Shown: piece after piece, positions 55,030 to 64,000 of the stretch | Position numbering within the stretch: position 1 is the stretch's first letter | How the letters are laid out: every line of letters begins with the position of its first letter | DNA from: Apoda limacodes | Taxonomy: Eukaryota > Arthropoda > Insecta > Lepidoptera > Limacodidae | Length of the DNA: 64,000 bases | NCBI GenBank assembly: GCA_946406115.1 | Contig: OX291551.1 | Span: 744,001 to 808,000 of the forward strand | Direction: 5' to 3' | The notes under the pieces: model-generated | What the model was told of the DNA's origin: nothing | What the model saw: only the letters and a program-made list of their open reading frames with translations | Database searches by the model: none | Translations under genes and position numbers: made by a program

Positions 55030-55930
55030 AATCTTTAAAAATTATTATTTCGATGCCTACACATACCAACAATTCAAATTCAGTCGAAAACAAACTCATT
55101 TTATTATTTGACATAACTATCCATAAATACTATGATATCGTGAATTTCTTTTCAAGTAACCACTAATTACGTCAGACATTTCAATCCTGCTGGCTTTAAC
55201 TTAATTCATCTTAGTGCAAAAAGTCATTATAATCAGTAAAAAACTAAACTTAGGCGTATTTACGTACTAAGACTACATACATAAGAACTAGTATTTTTCG
55301 ATAAAGTCTAATAAAGCTGACAAAGGTACCCTTATTTTCGGGGAATTACTCTGACCACCTGAGATAGCAAAATTTTTGTCTCTTTTATCAATTATGAAGG
55401 GTTCTCGAAAATTTATTTACGTATATTCGTGTACTAACCGAGTATATCTGTTGCTACTCAAGTAATTTATGTGGATTTGCCTGTTTCTTTGTGTTTCCAC
55501 TGCAGGGCACAGACCTTTCTTTGTTCACGGAATTTTAGACTATACTTAGTCTACCTTGACTTAGTGGCTGCAGACGTAAGAATTATCAAATAAATATCTG
55601 TTATCAAACATTTAAACAAATATTATTTTGATAGCTGGGTTTTACGGACTTGCTATTTTTTACTGCTAGATAGGTACCTATTATTCAAATGAAGTCGAAA
55701 AGAAACGAGCTTTTATGTCAGACATGACTATGAAATGTATTTCTTTACATACATTACAAAGCCTCAGAGTAAAGAAAGAACATACATACAAACTTATCAG
55801 TGCGAAATATCAACAAAATCATCAACAACTTAACTTTACTAGTTTTTTCAAATAAGGTCAAATAAAGCGAAAATGGTACCCTAATTTTCGGGGAGTCACC
55901 TTTCTATGCGAATGTTACCAGCCCAAAAAA
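55030..55930. repeat. Diverged tandem duplication, unit about 570 bp
   Basis: Several landmarks recur in the same order. CAAATTCAGTCGAAAACAAAC (55075) matches CAAATGAAGTCGAAAAGAAAC (55687). GACATAACTAT (55111) matches GACATGACTAT (55720). GGTACCCTTATTTTCGGGGA (55326) matches GGTACCCTAATTTTCGGGGA (55876). Sequence between the landmarks is strongly diverged. No ORF. Confidence 0.5.
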
Positions 55931-57539
55931 AAATGTGGAAAAATTACAAGTAGGTAAGTCATTGTGTTATGTGTAAAGGCACAGAATAATTCAAAGTTAT
56001 AGGTACTGTACTTTTTTAGGTAGGTATAAATAGTTGTTTTTTCAAAGTACCTAAATTGGTAAGTAGGTATGTAGATTTCTAAATTTTTTTGCGTCCATCA
56101 CAGGAAATGGATAAAAACTTTATCCTTTACTTTAACTTTTACGCAACTAACTAATACTACTACTTGTGGAGTCTGTTTAAGCGTGCTCACATCAATATCA
56201 ATTTAACCCATTAAACAATAGTTTAGTTTCAGAATATTTACAACATTTTAATGTTATTCAATTCAATATTTTTCGCCTTAAAATTTATTTTCCGGACAGT
56301 CAGTAAAGGTTAGTACTTACCTTTAATTTATTTGTGTTTTTTTTAGCTATTGCATTGCTTTTATCGCGGGCTCTGAGCGCGGTGACCGAACCAGAAATTC
56401 CGTAACGAAAAAAATCTAACAACGGCACGTTTTGACTGTACGAAAAATCAATTTTAAGGCGAAAAATATTGAATTTTATACATTTTTTTAATGACAATCA
56501 TAAATTTAGGAGTTTTATTAGCAGATTATGAGAGTGGAAACACAATTGAATAAACTTGACTCGATGCAATAAAATCGCAAAGTTTCCTCTACATCTTCAT
56601 TTTTAGAGAGATACTTCTACGGGGAAAACAGTTTTATTTGCTAGTAATTTAATTTTTTTCAATAAAATTGCGTCTACGTGTTCCATAATAAATACTTTAG
56701 ACGATTATGGTTTTATTTTATCGCGAAAGAGTGTTATTTTGTAGCAAAAAATACATTTCATAAATAACGTCGCGTGCGCCGGCCATTACGTGGCTTTCAT
56801 CAGTCGGCCGCAGCGCATATGTATATGGTACTGAACTTGCATATCTATGGAGAGCACCTGCGTACAACTTGCGCCCACCCCGCTGCTCCCAGCGAAAATC
56901 TTTCATTTATTCAAAACTTTTTCAAAACATTATTAAAAACTTCTCATTTATTCAATAAAAGAAAAAAAAATGTTTTCACACAGGCTTCACGAAACTGTGA
57001 GCTTTCTCAAACATTATAACGAAGTGAGGCCAAGATCTCGAAGAGGATCCTACAGCCAGTAGCCTTTAGTAGATTTTAGTCCTTGAAGTCAACAACTGAA
57101 GAGTATGGGAGACTGTCGACAGTGATGGACAGACGAAAGAATTGGTGCATAGTGATTGTGAATAGTGACTGAGGATACTGTGCTTTTGTGATCGTCATGA
57201 ATATCGTCGTGTGTGGACAGATGCATAAGCCTGTAAGTAATAAACTAATATGTTTTAATACCTAAATAAAATTAAAGTTTGCATTTTCACGCGCCCCATG
57301 CGCGGATACGCTAAAGTACTAGGCTCTCATAGATACCGAAGAGATTTTATGCCGTTGCGTGTAAGTCATATTTGATTATAGTTAGGGCTGTGCAAAAAAT
57401 AAAGTGAGGAAATCATTGATTTTGTTTGTATGGAAATTTGTCAATTTACACAGTTCACAATTTCCACCTTCTGACATAGGCATAGTATTCATATGATACA
57501 TGGTGACGGGAGTATACACCATTTACCTTGCACCTTGTA
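55931..57539. other. Non-coding region
   Basis: AT-rich, with no gene. Open frames 56300-56497, 56718-56906 and 56774-57019 are unrecognised and look random. Confidence 0.5.
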
Positions 57540-57712
57540 TATCCATCGGCAGGAAATTCATTCTCACACTTTAGAACCGAAATAGTCGCGTACAGTGCGG
57601 TTTCAGAGAAACTTCCTCCCGCGAACGCTTGGGTTGTGGAATGAGCTCCCTGCCAAGGTTTGCTTTAGGGACTACAGTATGGGGTTCTTCAAGAAAGAAG
57701 TTATTTTATATA
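57540..57712 (+). pseudogene. LINE A C-terminal fragment
   Basis: From ATCCATCGGCAGGAAATTCA (57541), through TGCGGTTTCAGAGAAACTTC and GAATGAGCTCCCTGCCAAGG, to AAGAAAGAAGTTATT (57699-57713), 170 bp of the LINE A C-terminal coding region. It ends at an AT-repeat and has no 3' UTR or poly(A). Confidence 0.8.
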
Positions 57713-57888
57713 AAATATATATATATGAGCTTATATAGTTTAAGAGTTACTTATAGACTGTTAGTTCTCACGGCCAATAGAAATATTTCTCGATCTCGAT
57801 TGAAAAAGTGAAAGTAGCCTAGAAACCCTCACGAATTTATCATTTTGCTACTCCATCATTAGGCCTTCATTACCATCTATCTATAAAC
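57713..57888. other. Short spacer with repeat B-unrelated 45-bp match to 53 kb
   Basis: Positions 57798-57842 (GATTGAAAAAGTGAAAGTAG, then AGAAACCCTCACGAATTTAT) correspond to 53084-53130. Otherwise AT-rich. Confidence 0.5.
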
Positions 57889-58883
57889 TTTTTTTTTTTT
57901 TTTTTTTATATCACTAAGGTGGCAAACAAGCACACGGTCCGCTTGATGGTAAGCGGTCAGGGGTATCACTCGCACGTTGCTGACCCTTCAAAAATCCAAT
58001 AACTTCTTTCTTGAAGAACCCCATACTGTAGTCCTTAGAGAAAACCTTGACAGGGAGCTCATTCCACGACCCAAGCATTCGCGGGAGGAAGTTTCTCTGA
58101 AACCGCACTGTACGCGACCATTTTGGTTCTAGAGTGTGAGAATGAAATCCCTGCCAATGGCGAGCAGTGCGATGGTAGAAAGTAGCCGAGGGCATCATTT
58201 CAAACAATTCCTAAGAACACATACCATTGTACAAGCGGTAGAACACACACAGGGAGGCAAAGTCTCTCCTCAGACTTAAGGGTTCGATACGGCAAGTGAG
58301 TTTGGGATCCGAATGCTCTTGGAGATGGAGAGGGGAGAGTTCTGGAATTGTAGGACTACAGTGATTGGGGTTTTCTTAGCGGTGAACGCGCAGACTTTTG
58401 TCTTTGTAGGGTTGAATCGGACCAAGTTTACCCGTCCCCAGTCAGAGACCTTGGACAGTGTGGTCTCGATCTGAGACACAAGTTGTAGGGTTGAATCGGA
58501 CCAAGTTTACCCGTCCCCAGCCAGAGACCTTGGACAGTGTGGTCTCGATTTGAGACACTAGTTCTCCGCGGTTTTCCTCCACAACGGAACGAGGGATGTT
58601 TGCACGACCCGTGTAAAAAGCGTCTCCAGTACTGTCATCTGCATAGCAATGTATGTTTTTGATGTCCAACATGTCATTGATATGCAGTAGAAACAGCGTA
58701 GGAGATAGCTGAGAGCCTTGCGGGACACCAGCATTTATGTCCATGCTATCAGAGCAACTACCGTCAACTACGGTTCGTATGCGTCTGCGGGACAAAAAGA
58801 TAGCTACCCATTTGCACAAACCCTCGGGCACTCCGTAAGATGGCAACTTTGATAGAAGAACCCGGTGCCAGACCCGATCGATC
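57889..58883 (-). mobile_element. LINE A copy, RT to 3' end, with internal 79-bp duplication
   Basis: The T-run at 57889-57907 is the poly(A) tail. Leftward-reading coding covers the C-terminal end (58207-57914: EMMPSATFYHRTARHWQGFH; NELPVKVFSKDYSMGFFKKE) with deletions, and the RT part (58846-58442: PSYGVPEGLCKWVAIFLSRR; INAGVPQGSQLSPTLFLLHI; HCYADDSTGDAFYTG). YADD is intact. A 79-bp tandem duplication (58405-58483 and 58484-58562) repeats the ETTLSKVSDWGRVNLVRFNP segment and shifts the frame. The 5' end breaks at about 58883, just after VLLSKL. Confidence 0.85.
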
Positions 58884-59257
58884 GAAATTTACAATGTTCT
58901 TGCAATATTCTTTAAGTAACAGAATACCAAATTTCGAATCAACCACGTTCTGTGATAGTGGCTCATTGCTCTTTATCAACTAGAAAAAAGATGACCATCT
59001 CCGAACGGCTGAACAGTTTTTTTAGTCATAGCTAAAGAACACTCTCAATCATGTCACCTTTCAAACAAAGCCAAAATTGAAATCAAAATTAGTTCTTCCA
59101 TTTGGGCGCTTCGATGCCACAGACGAATTTACCACTTTTAACCACTTTTTTTTCGTCAGGGGTAAAGAATGGTAAGACATGACCTTACAATTAAGAGGTA
59201 TTGATTTAGCTTTAAATTCTAATTAGTCACTAGAAAAAAAAAACCGACCAAGCAACG
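58884..59257. other. Non-coding spacer
   Basis: About 370 bp with no gene. A near-palindromic GATCGATCGA lies at 58879-58888, at the LINE A border. Confidence 0.45.
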
Positions 59258-59739
59258 AAGGGTTCCGTACCATTATCTATAAAAAGGGAAATCACGTTTG
59301 TTGTATGGGAGCCCCGTAAATATTTGTTTTATTTTAATTTTTTTTTTATACTGAATATATAACTAAATATTCTGTGCATATTTCAAGCGGCTACCTATTG
59401 CCGTTATCAATATCGAGCAAAAACGAGCAAAAAAATCACGTTTGTTGTATGGGAGCCCCCTTTATTTTATTCTGTTTTTTAGAATAAAATTTTAATATCA
59501 TTTTTTACATCATCCATAAAACTTTCAACTGTCTAAATATCACGGTTCATAGATACAGACAGACGGATGGAGTGCGAATTCTTAGTAATATGTAATCAGT
59601 ATTGTACCTACACGGGTACATATCATGCTGAGGGGGAGGCCCATTTAGCTCACGCACTCTTTTTTGGTATATATATTTTTTTTTTTTTTTTTTTATTTTT
59701 TGTTAAATATTTTGTATGTGTGTGTTTGCTAAATAAAAA

Positions 59740-59770
<31 letters not shown>

Positions 59771-59806
59771 AGGATCCCGTTTTGTACCCTTTGGGTATCG
59801 AACCCT
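59258..59806. repeat. Repeat with GGTTCCGTA-type ends, copy 2
   Basis: The left end AAGGGTTCCGTACCATTATC matches 51104 onward. The right end GGGTATCGAACCCT is an imperfect inverse. GTTTGTTGTATGGGAGCCCC appears twice inside (59298 and 59441). A long T-run (59671-59690) and a TTG microsatellite (59743-59766) lie near the right end and may mark a further insertion. No coding sequence. Confidence 0.5.
59743..59766. repeat. (TTG)n microsatellite
   Basis: About eight TTG units in a row (CAA on the other strand). Simple repeat. Confidence 0.9.
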
Positions 59807-60074
59807 AAAAAAACAATATCTTAGTAATTTCTATTATACCTATTGGAAACAATACACAAACATTTTTATATAAATCTAGTAACTTCAATCAATCAAATCA
59901 ATGGCGTCATACAAGATCACAATTTAAGAGGTACCTATGCAGTTCAAATTCCTATTTTAATAATTCCTACAAAATAGGAAACATTCAATGGTCATGTGAA
60001 AATCAACAAATTTAGTGGTAATAAGAATATGCCAATATTTCCAACGGACGCTTGTATTCATGAAATGGTCGTTC
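59807..60074. other. Non-coding spacer
   Basis: AT-rich, with no gene visible before the RTE fragment. Confidence 0.5.
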
Positions 60075-60350
60075 GTTTCAGCCGGAAGACGTCCACTGCT
60101 GAACGTAGGCCTTCTCCATATGTCTCTACAATGGCCGACCCACGCTGTGTCTTCCGATGCGTGATTGCCACTCGAGAACCTTTCTTCCCCATAGGTTATC
60201 GGTTCGACGAGCGATGTGGCCTGCGCATTGCTACTTCAGCTTACTTACTGTCTGAGCTATGTCGGTAACCTAAGTTCTTCGGCGAATTTCCTCGTTTTAG
60301 ATTCTATCGCACAAAGAAACACGTCGAGCGTGCAAGTTTAGGTCAGCAGA
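60075..60350 (-). pseudogene. RTE-like LINE C-terminal fragment
   Basis: Read leftward from about 60345: NEEIRRRT-like sequence with a stop, VTDIAQTVSKLKQQCAGHIA, RRTDNLWGRKVLEWQSRIGR and HSVGRP. A jump then removes the middle of the tail to reach AYVQQWTSSG (60110-60080). These are the conserved last ~110 codons of RTE-like ORF2, the part missing from the 45.7-47.2 kb copy. About 100 bp are deleted at 60115-60135. Confidence 0.7.
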
Positions 60351-60654
60351 GAACGCGCTGGCTCCCGTACCTTTCCTTGTTATGAACCATCGGTGTATAC
60401 TTGTACTTCTTTGAGTCCGGGACGATCCTGTTGATTTTCATGTATCTAATTTTGATATGTATTTTTTATTTTTTATTTATTTATTTAATTGTTCCAAACA
60501 GATAAAAGGTACAATATAAGAAGTCTTATAGATAAGGTTAGGATACAGTGATAACTAATTTATCGGTGCTTATCTGTCGAAATATTTAGTTATTGTTTTA
60601 AGGATAGATTTATCTAAATGGTGAAGCGTGTGTTAAAAACAAACCTTCTTACAG
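60351..60654. other. Non-coding spacer with ATTT repeats
   Basis: TTTATTTATTTATTTAATTG at 60474-60492 is followed by a stretch ending near 60545. It could be the simple-repeat tail of the RNase H LINE to its right. No gene. Confidence 0.4.
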
Positions 60655-61690
60655 GGAGCGTGCAATAGAGGGAAAACAGCTGTTACCTTGTCTAAGGTGC
60701 TGGTGTGCTTGGTTCCCGTGTTACCTCTCCATAGGCCTGCCTGGTTCAGTCTCAGGGCCGCCATCGCCACCTCTTGTTGAATAAATAGGTGGAGCGGTGG
60801 GAGCCCTAGTAGGATTTCTCAGGCTGCAGCGGAAGTTGTTCTTGAAGCGGCGACAAAGAGGAGATCTCCTGCCAGGCGAGGTGTCTTTTGAGTTGCCTGG
60901 GGGCCGCCGTAGTCCTTGCGCTTTGGTTTCTATATATGCTGAACTGCCGAAGAAACTTTGATAGCGCGATGTGAACGCGTGATGTCAGCCTTGCTTGCAG
61001 CGGTACGATATAATACGCTACATTCGCATACATCCAGTTATTGCCACATATGCCAATCTCTGAAAACTTTGTAGGTTGAGTTGCTCCGATTTTAGGGTTG
61101 TCCTTGGCCATCAGATAATGGCTCTGTCGGATCACTGATCTAATTACTGCAATGTATAGCCATTGTGACGTCTTGGGATTTAGGCCCCAGTTCTTGCCCA
61201 CCAGCCTTTTACACTTCCCAAAGGTTATATTAGGATTGGATAGTTTGTTCTGTAAGTGGTTGGTCCAGTTCAGCTTGCTGTCTAGGATTACCCCTAGGTA
61301 TTTGACCTCCTGTGAGAGAGACAGACTTGTGGCAAAATATATCAGGGCGATTGCTTTACTGGTTTTTATTCCGTTAGTAAAAATAATTAGTTCTGTTTTG
61401 TTGGAGTTTACCACCAGATGGTTTTCATTGCACCAAATTTGTACTTTTACCAGTGCTTCTTCCATAAGGTCATTTAGTATGCCCCCATCTCTGCCACTAA
61501 TAAGTATGGACAGGTCGTCAGCATAGCCCACTGTATAGTTGCCGCTTTCGTTGAGCTTAGCAATCAGGTCATCTACAACTAGACTCCATAGTAAAGGTGA
61601 CAGCACACTTCCTTGAGGGCATCCTTTTGTTACTATGCTCTTTGTTGTGCTGCTGTTCACAGTGAACTGTATTCCTTTAATTTTCAGCAT
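60655..61690 (-). pseudogene. RNase H-group LINE ORF2, RT domain (second copy)
   Basis: Read leftward from about 61688: KGIQFTVNSSTTKSIVTKGC, PQGSVLSPLLWSLVVDDLIA, the catalytic GYADDLSIL (61525), WCNENHLVVNSNKTELIIFT (61430), SLSQEVKYLGVILDSKLNWT (61320) and RLVGKNWGLNPKTSQWLYIA. After a frameshift near 61080 the thumb continues, to PPLDLFIQQEVA-like FIQQEVAMAALRLNQAGLWR (about 60780). It is clearly related to the 5.3-6.8 kb element (VKYLGVILD, WGL.P). The RNase H domain itself is missing at the 3' side. The first 18 residues of the 312-codon frame belong to the neighbouring RTE element. Confidence 0.8.
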
Positions 61691-62548
61691 ATTTTTACGC
61701 AGCCGCCTAGCCGAGCAGGATTCTTTCGTTAACCTATTTCTCAAAGTTGGACCTACCTAACTGGACTACTTGCCCTAGGTATGTGCATTCGTTAGCAACT
61801 TTGAGAATAGGGTTCCCAACAACAACAGGGCGCGACATGGACATTGAACATCACCTTCATTTTATCCATTTTCATTGTAAGGCCAACTTGTTGGGAAACT
61901 CTGCTGAAGTCACCGAGCATCTTGCTCAGGTCTTCCAATGATGATGAAGTGAGTGATGTACTTGCCATTTAGATTGACGCCATATCCCTTCCATTTCAGA
62001 AGCTTAAACACATCTTCCAACGCACATGTAAACAGTTTCGGAGGAATTACGTCTCCCTGTCTCACACCTGCAGGTGGATTGGTTTCGTGTTCTGGTCTTA
62101 TAGTCGAACAGACATCGTGGCTTTGTTATACAAACACTTCAGCACTTTGATATACCGATAGTCAATGTGGCACCGCTGGAGATACTGTAACACCGCCCAG
62201 ATCTCGATAGAATCGAAGGCTTTTTCATAGTCCACAATAGTCTGGCGTAGCGTATGTCCATGGTACTAAAGCCTTTTCGGAAACCGGCTGGTTCGGGAGG
62301 CTGGAATTCGTCAAACTTGCGTTTGAGACGATTAGTAATGACCCTGGAAAACAGCTTAAGACTCTGGCCGAGATGTTGACAAGATCACGAGTTAAGGTGT
62401 ACAACTGTCTATAGAAGCTCTCGATCTCTCTCAATATTTTAGGTTTGGACGAAACAAATTTTACCAGTTTCGGTCCTCAGCTTTGTCAACTGTCGTTGAC
62501 AGATCTCTGGAGAACATTTTCGAGCCTTTATTTCGCTCTATAGCCTCT

Positions 62549-62783
62549 TCAAAGTCAAAGTCAAAGTCAAAATGCTTTATTCAAATAAGGATTTTACAAT
62601 CACTTTTGAATCGTCAAAGTTATAAAATATTATTTTTTGAACCCTCCCACCTTCCCGCCGGTTCACAATGTTGTTGATTTCTACCGAGAAGAATCCGGCA
62701 AGAAACTCGATAGTTACTCTTTTAAAAACACTATCAATAATACAAATAAACTAAAATACAATTAATGTTTTATATAAAAAAAT
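62549..62783. mobile_element. SINE-like insertion with TCAAAG repeats
   Basis: It starts with TTCAAAGTCAAAGTCAAAG (hexamer-type repeat at 62549-62571), then CTTTATTCAAATAAGGAT and TCACTTTTGAATCGTC. It ends after AAACACTATCAATAATACAA and an AT-rich run. It splits the RTE coding sequence between SRIE and EAIERNK. The borders are defined by that split and are good to about 10 bp. A related stretch lies at 20862-20936. No polymerase III promoter is evident, so it may equally be a LINE 3' end. Confidence 0.6.
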
Positions 62784-63455
62784 TCTATACGTGATGTCTT
62801 AAGATGGCGTATATTACGTTGTAAACCTTTCGAGATTTGTCTATGAAGCTGCGTGTACTCGGACCTATCTAATGAAGATTGCAATTTCAGTTCGCACCGC
62901 ACCTTTATAAGATTGAGAATCTGATCAAAGAATTTTTCTGTTCTACTCTTGCGGCGAGCTTTGAAGAACTTATCTCCAACCGCTTGGACAGTTTTCACCA
63001 CCTTGTTATTTAAATCATCCACATATTCACAATCTGCTAGGCACTGAAAGCGATTTTAAAGTTCGAGCTGAAAATGTTCGGTGTTTTGTATGAGGGCAAT
63101 CGTTGGACGGAGCGTAGGCCTTATCAGACGACTTCTTTTAAATTCGAGTTTAATATTAAGCGTGCTCTTACCATGCGGTGATCGCTGCCAGTTTTCACTC
63201 TATTGATCCAGAGACATCGCTGAATATTCGCCTGTCAGAAGTCAGGCTAAGTCAATCTCGTTTTTGGTCAAAACGTCAGAGCTGATCCAGGTCCATTTCC
63301 TGTGAGGTTGCTTATTGAAAAAATATTTCATTATAAAGAGTCCTCCTTTTCCATAAAGCCCCTACGGTTTTGCTGCCCTACTCTAAATTTCCCCATTTTC
63401 AGCTTATCGCAATTTCCAGTGCCTAATTTTGCGTTGAAGTCTCTGACGACACAGT

Positions 63456-63701
63456 TGTTTATTCAAGTTTTAGCGCGAAGATTTGCATTAGTAAAACATA
63501 TAAATGAATACGTAGCCGTAAACAAACTTAGTTGGATCACGCTTGGCCAAATAACATAATTATCTACATCATAATTAAATATTAGATTCTTTTGATTTTT
63601 CTCTCGTTAAGTGAGTGGGGTTGAGGCCACCTAAGGCCTTAGAAAGTTTCATAGATTAATTTTTATTTTATTCTCGGGGCGCGTTACAAGTTCTCCCGAC
63701 A
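63456..63701 (-). mobile_element. Solo-LTR-like insertion (246 bp), LTR-like family copy 3
   Basis: In element orientation it runs TGTCGGGAGAAC, TTGTAACGCGCCCCG ... GAATAAACA, that is TG...CA, the form of an LTR. CAGT is found at both flanks (63452-63455 and 63700-63703). The first ~165 bp match the starts of the 1.7- and 36.4-kb repeats, including GAGAGAAA...CAAAAGAATCTAA and GGCCAAGCGTGATC. The last part matches 5181-5222. The insertion interrupts RTE endonuclease sequence that is continuous at 16.7 kb. Confidence 0.7.
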
Positions 63702-63900
63702 GTGAAGCGTGTTGGAGAGGTATGTATGGCTTTTTCAATATCCTCATACATAACCTCAACCTGATCATCTGAGTAGGCTGAAGTCGGTGCGTATTCAGAG
63801 AATATCTCTTGGTTTTTGAATACCAGGTACGCTACCCTTGTCTACACACTCTCGATGGTCGTAATGTTGTTGATGGTATCCGGACTGGATCGGCACAGCA

Positions 63901-64000
63901 TTCATTAATATATTTTAAAGTGCACAATGACGGACCTTTACTCTGTACTATGATATGATACGCTCGTGCCGGTCGCGCATTTTTGTCGTCACAAATCTTA
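63901..64000. other. Window edge, non-coding
   Basis: The last 100 bp show no recognisable feature. The RTE 5' part may continue beyond the window. Confidence 0.4.

Larger units (their letters stand above)
61691..63900 (-). pseudogene. RTE-like LINE, endonuclease to RT, interrupted twice
   Basis: Read leftward from about 63890: endonuclease sequence homologous to 16.5-16.9 kb (broken by the insertion at 63456-63701), DDLNNKVVKTVQAVGDKFFK (63020) and LKLQSSLDRSEYTQLHRQIS (62890). A second interruption lies at 62549-62783. Then EAIERNKGSK resumes, with fragments of the RT (YRQLYT about 62405; FQPPEPAGF about 62290; VDYEKAFDS about 62230; GVRQGDVIPPKLFTC about 62060). It ends with NECTYLGQVVQLGRSNFEK (61785-61735) and a short run to the junction at about 61690. 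It carries many frameshifts and deletions, including loss of the catalytic RT box. Confidence 0.75.

Noticed and set aside
59567..59824. 85-codon frame rich in Phe and Cys
   Set aside because: Produced by a T-run and the TTG microsatellite.
1..64000. CRISPR array, phage, operon or other prokaryotic system
   Set aside because: No direct-repeat/spacer arrays or bacterial gene organisation; all recognisable coding sequence is eukaryotic transposable elements.

Overview
This 64 kb window reads as intergenic or intronic DNA of an insect, most likely a moth or butterfly. It is AT-rich and packed with decayed LINEs: Jockey/CR1-like elements with FP-type ORF1s, RTE elements with a craniofacial-development-protein-2-like endonuclease, an R4/Dong-like element, BEL/Pao and Gypsy LTR elements, and Tc1 and hAT DNA transposons. 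The lepidopteran assignment rests on remembered family resemblance. I see no host protein-coding gene, rRNA, functional tRNA or CRISPR array, and nearly every coding trace is interrupted by stops, frameshifts or deletions.

Layout. 1-5.2 kb: a foldback hairpin, an LTR-like repeat and a poly(A)-tailed LINE ('LINE A'). 5.3-11.8 kb: a minus-strand RNase H LINE, an FP-type ORF1 relic, and an R4/Dong-like retrotransposon with a restriction-like endonuclease, inserted at a TAA microsatellite. 12.6-18.2 kb: a fairly complete minus-strand LINE (FP ORF1, endonuclease, RT), an RTE endonuclease fragment, an unclassified 489-bp repeat and a zinc-knuckle ORF1. 19-28.3 kb: an ORF1/RT chimera, then a cluster of LINE A copies including a copy inserted into another and a segmental duplication. 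29.9-35.5 kb: a plus-strand LINE carrying a MITE-like insertion, a Tc1-like transposon with 26-bp terminal inverted repeats that itself contains a 407-bp hAT-like element, and a Gypsy integrase. 36.4-39.1 kb: a second LTR-like copy, a decayed LINE and a LINE A tail. 39.8-48.8 kb: remains of at least two BEL/Pao elements on the minus strand, broken up by LINE A and RTE. 49.6-50.8 kb: an hAT transposase relic. 51-59.8 kb: mostly non-coding repeats and two LINE A pieces. 60-63.9 kb: minus-strand RTE and RNase H LINE pieces, invaded by a SINE-like repeat and a 246-bp LTR-like insertion.

No pathway or operon links these sequences; the relations are insertion histories. The most informative structures are the hAT-inside-Tc1 nest, the LINE A copies inserted into LINE A, the R4/Dong element at its TAA target, the three-copy LTR-like family with a tRNA-like hairpin in two copies, and a 489/483-bp repeat present in opposite orientations. 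All family names come from motif recognition, without database searches.
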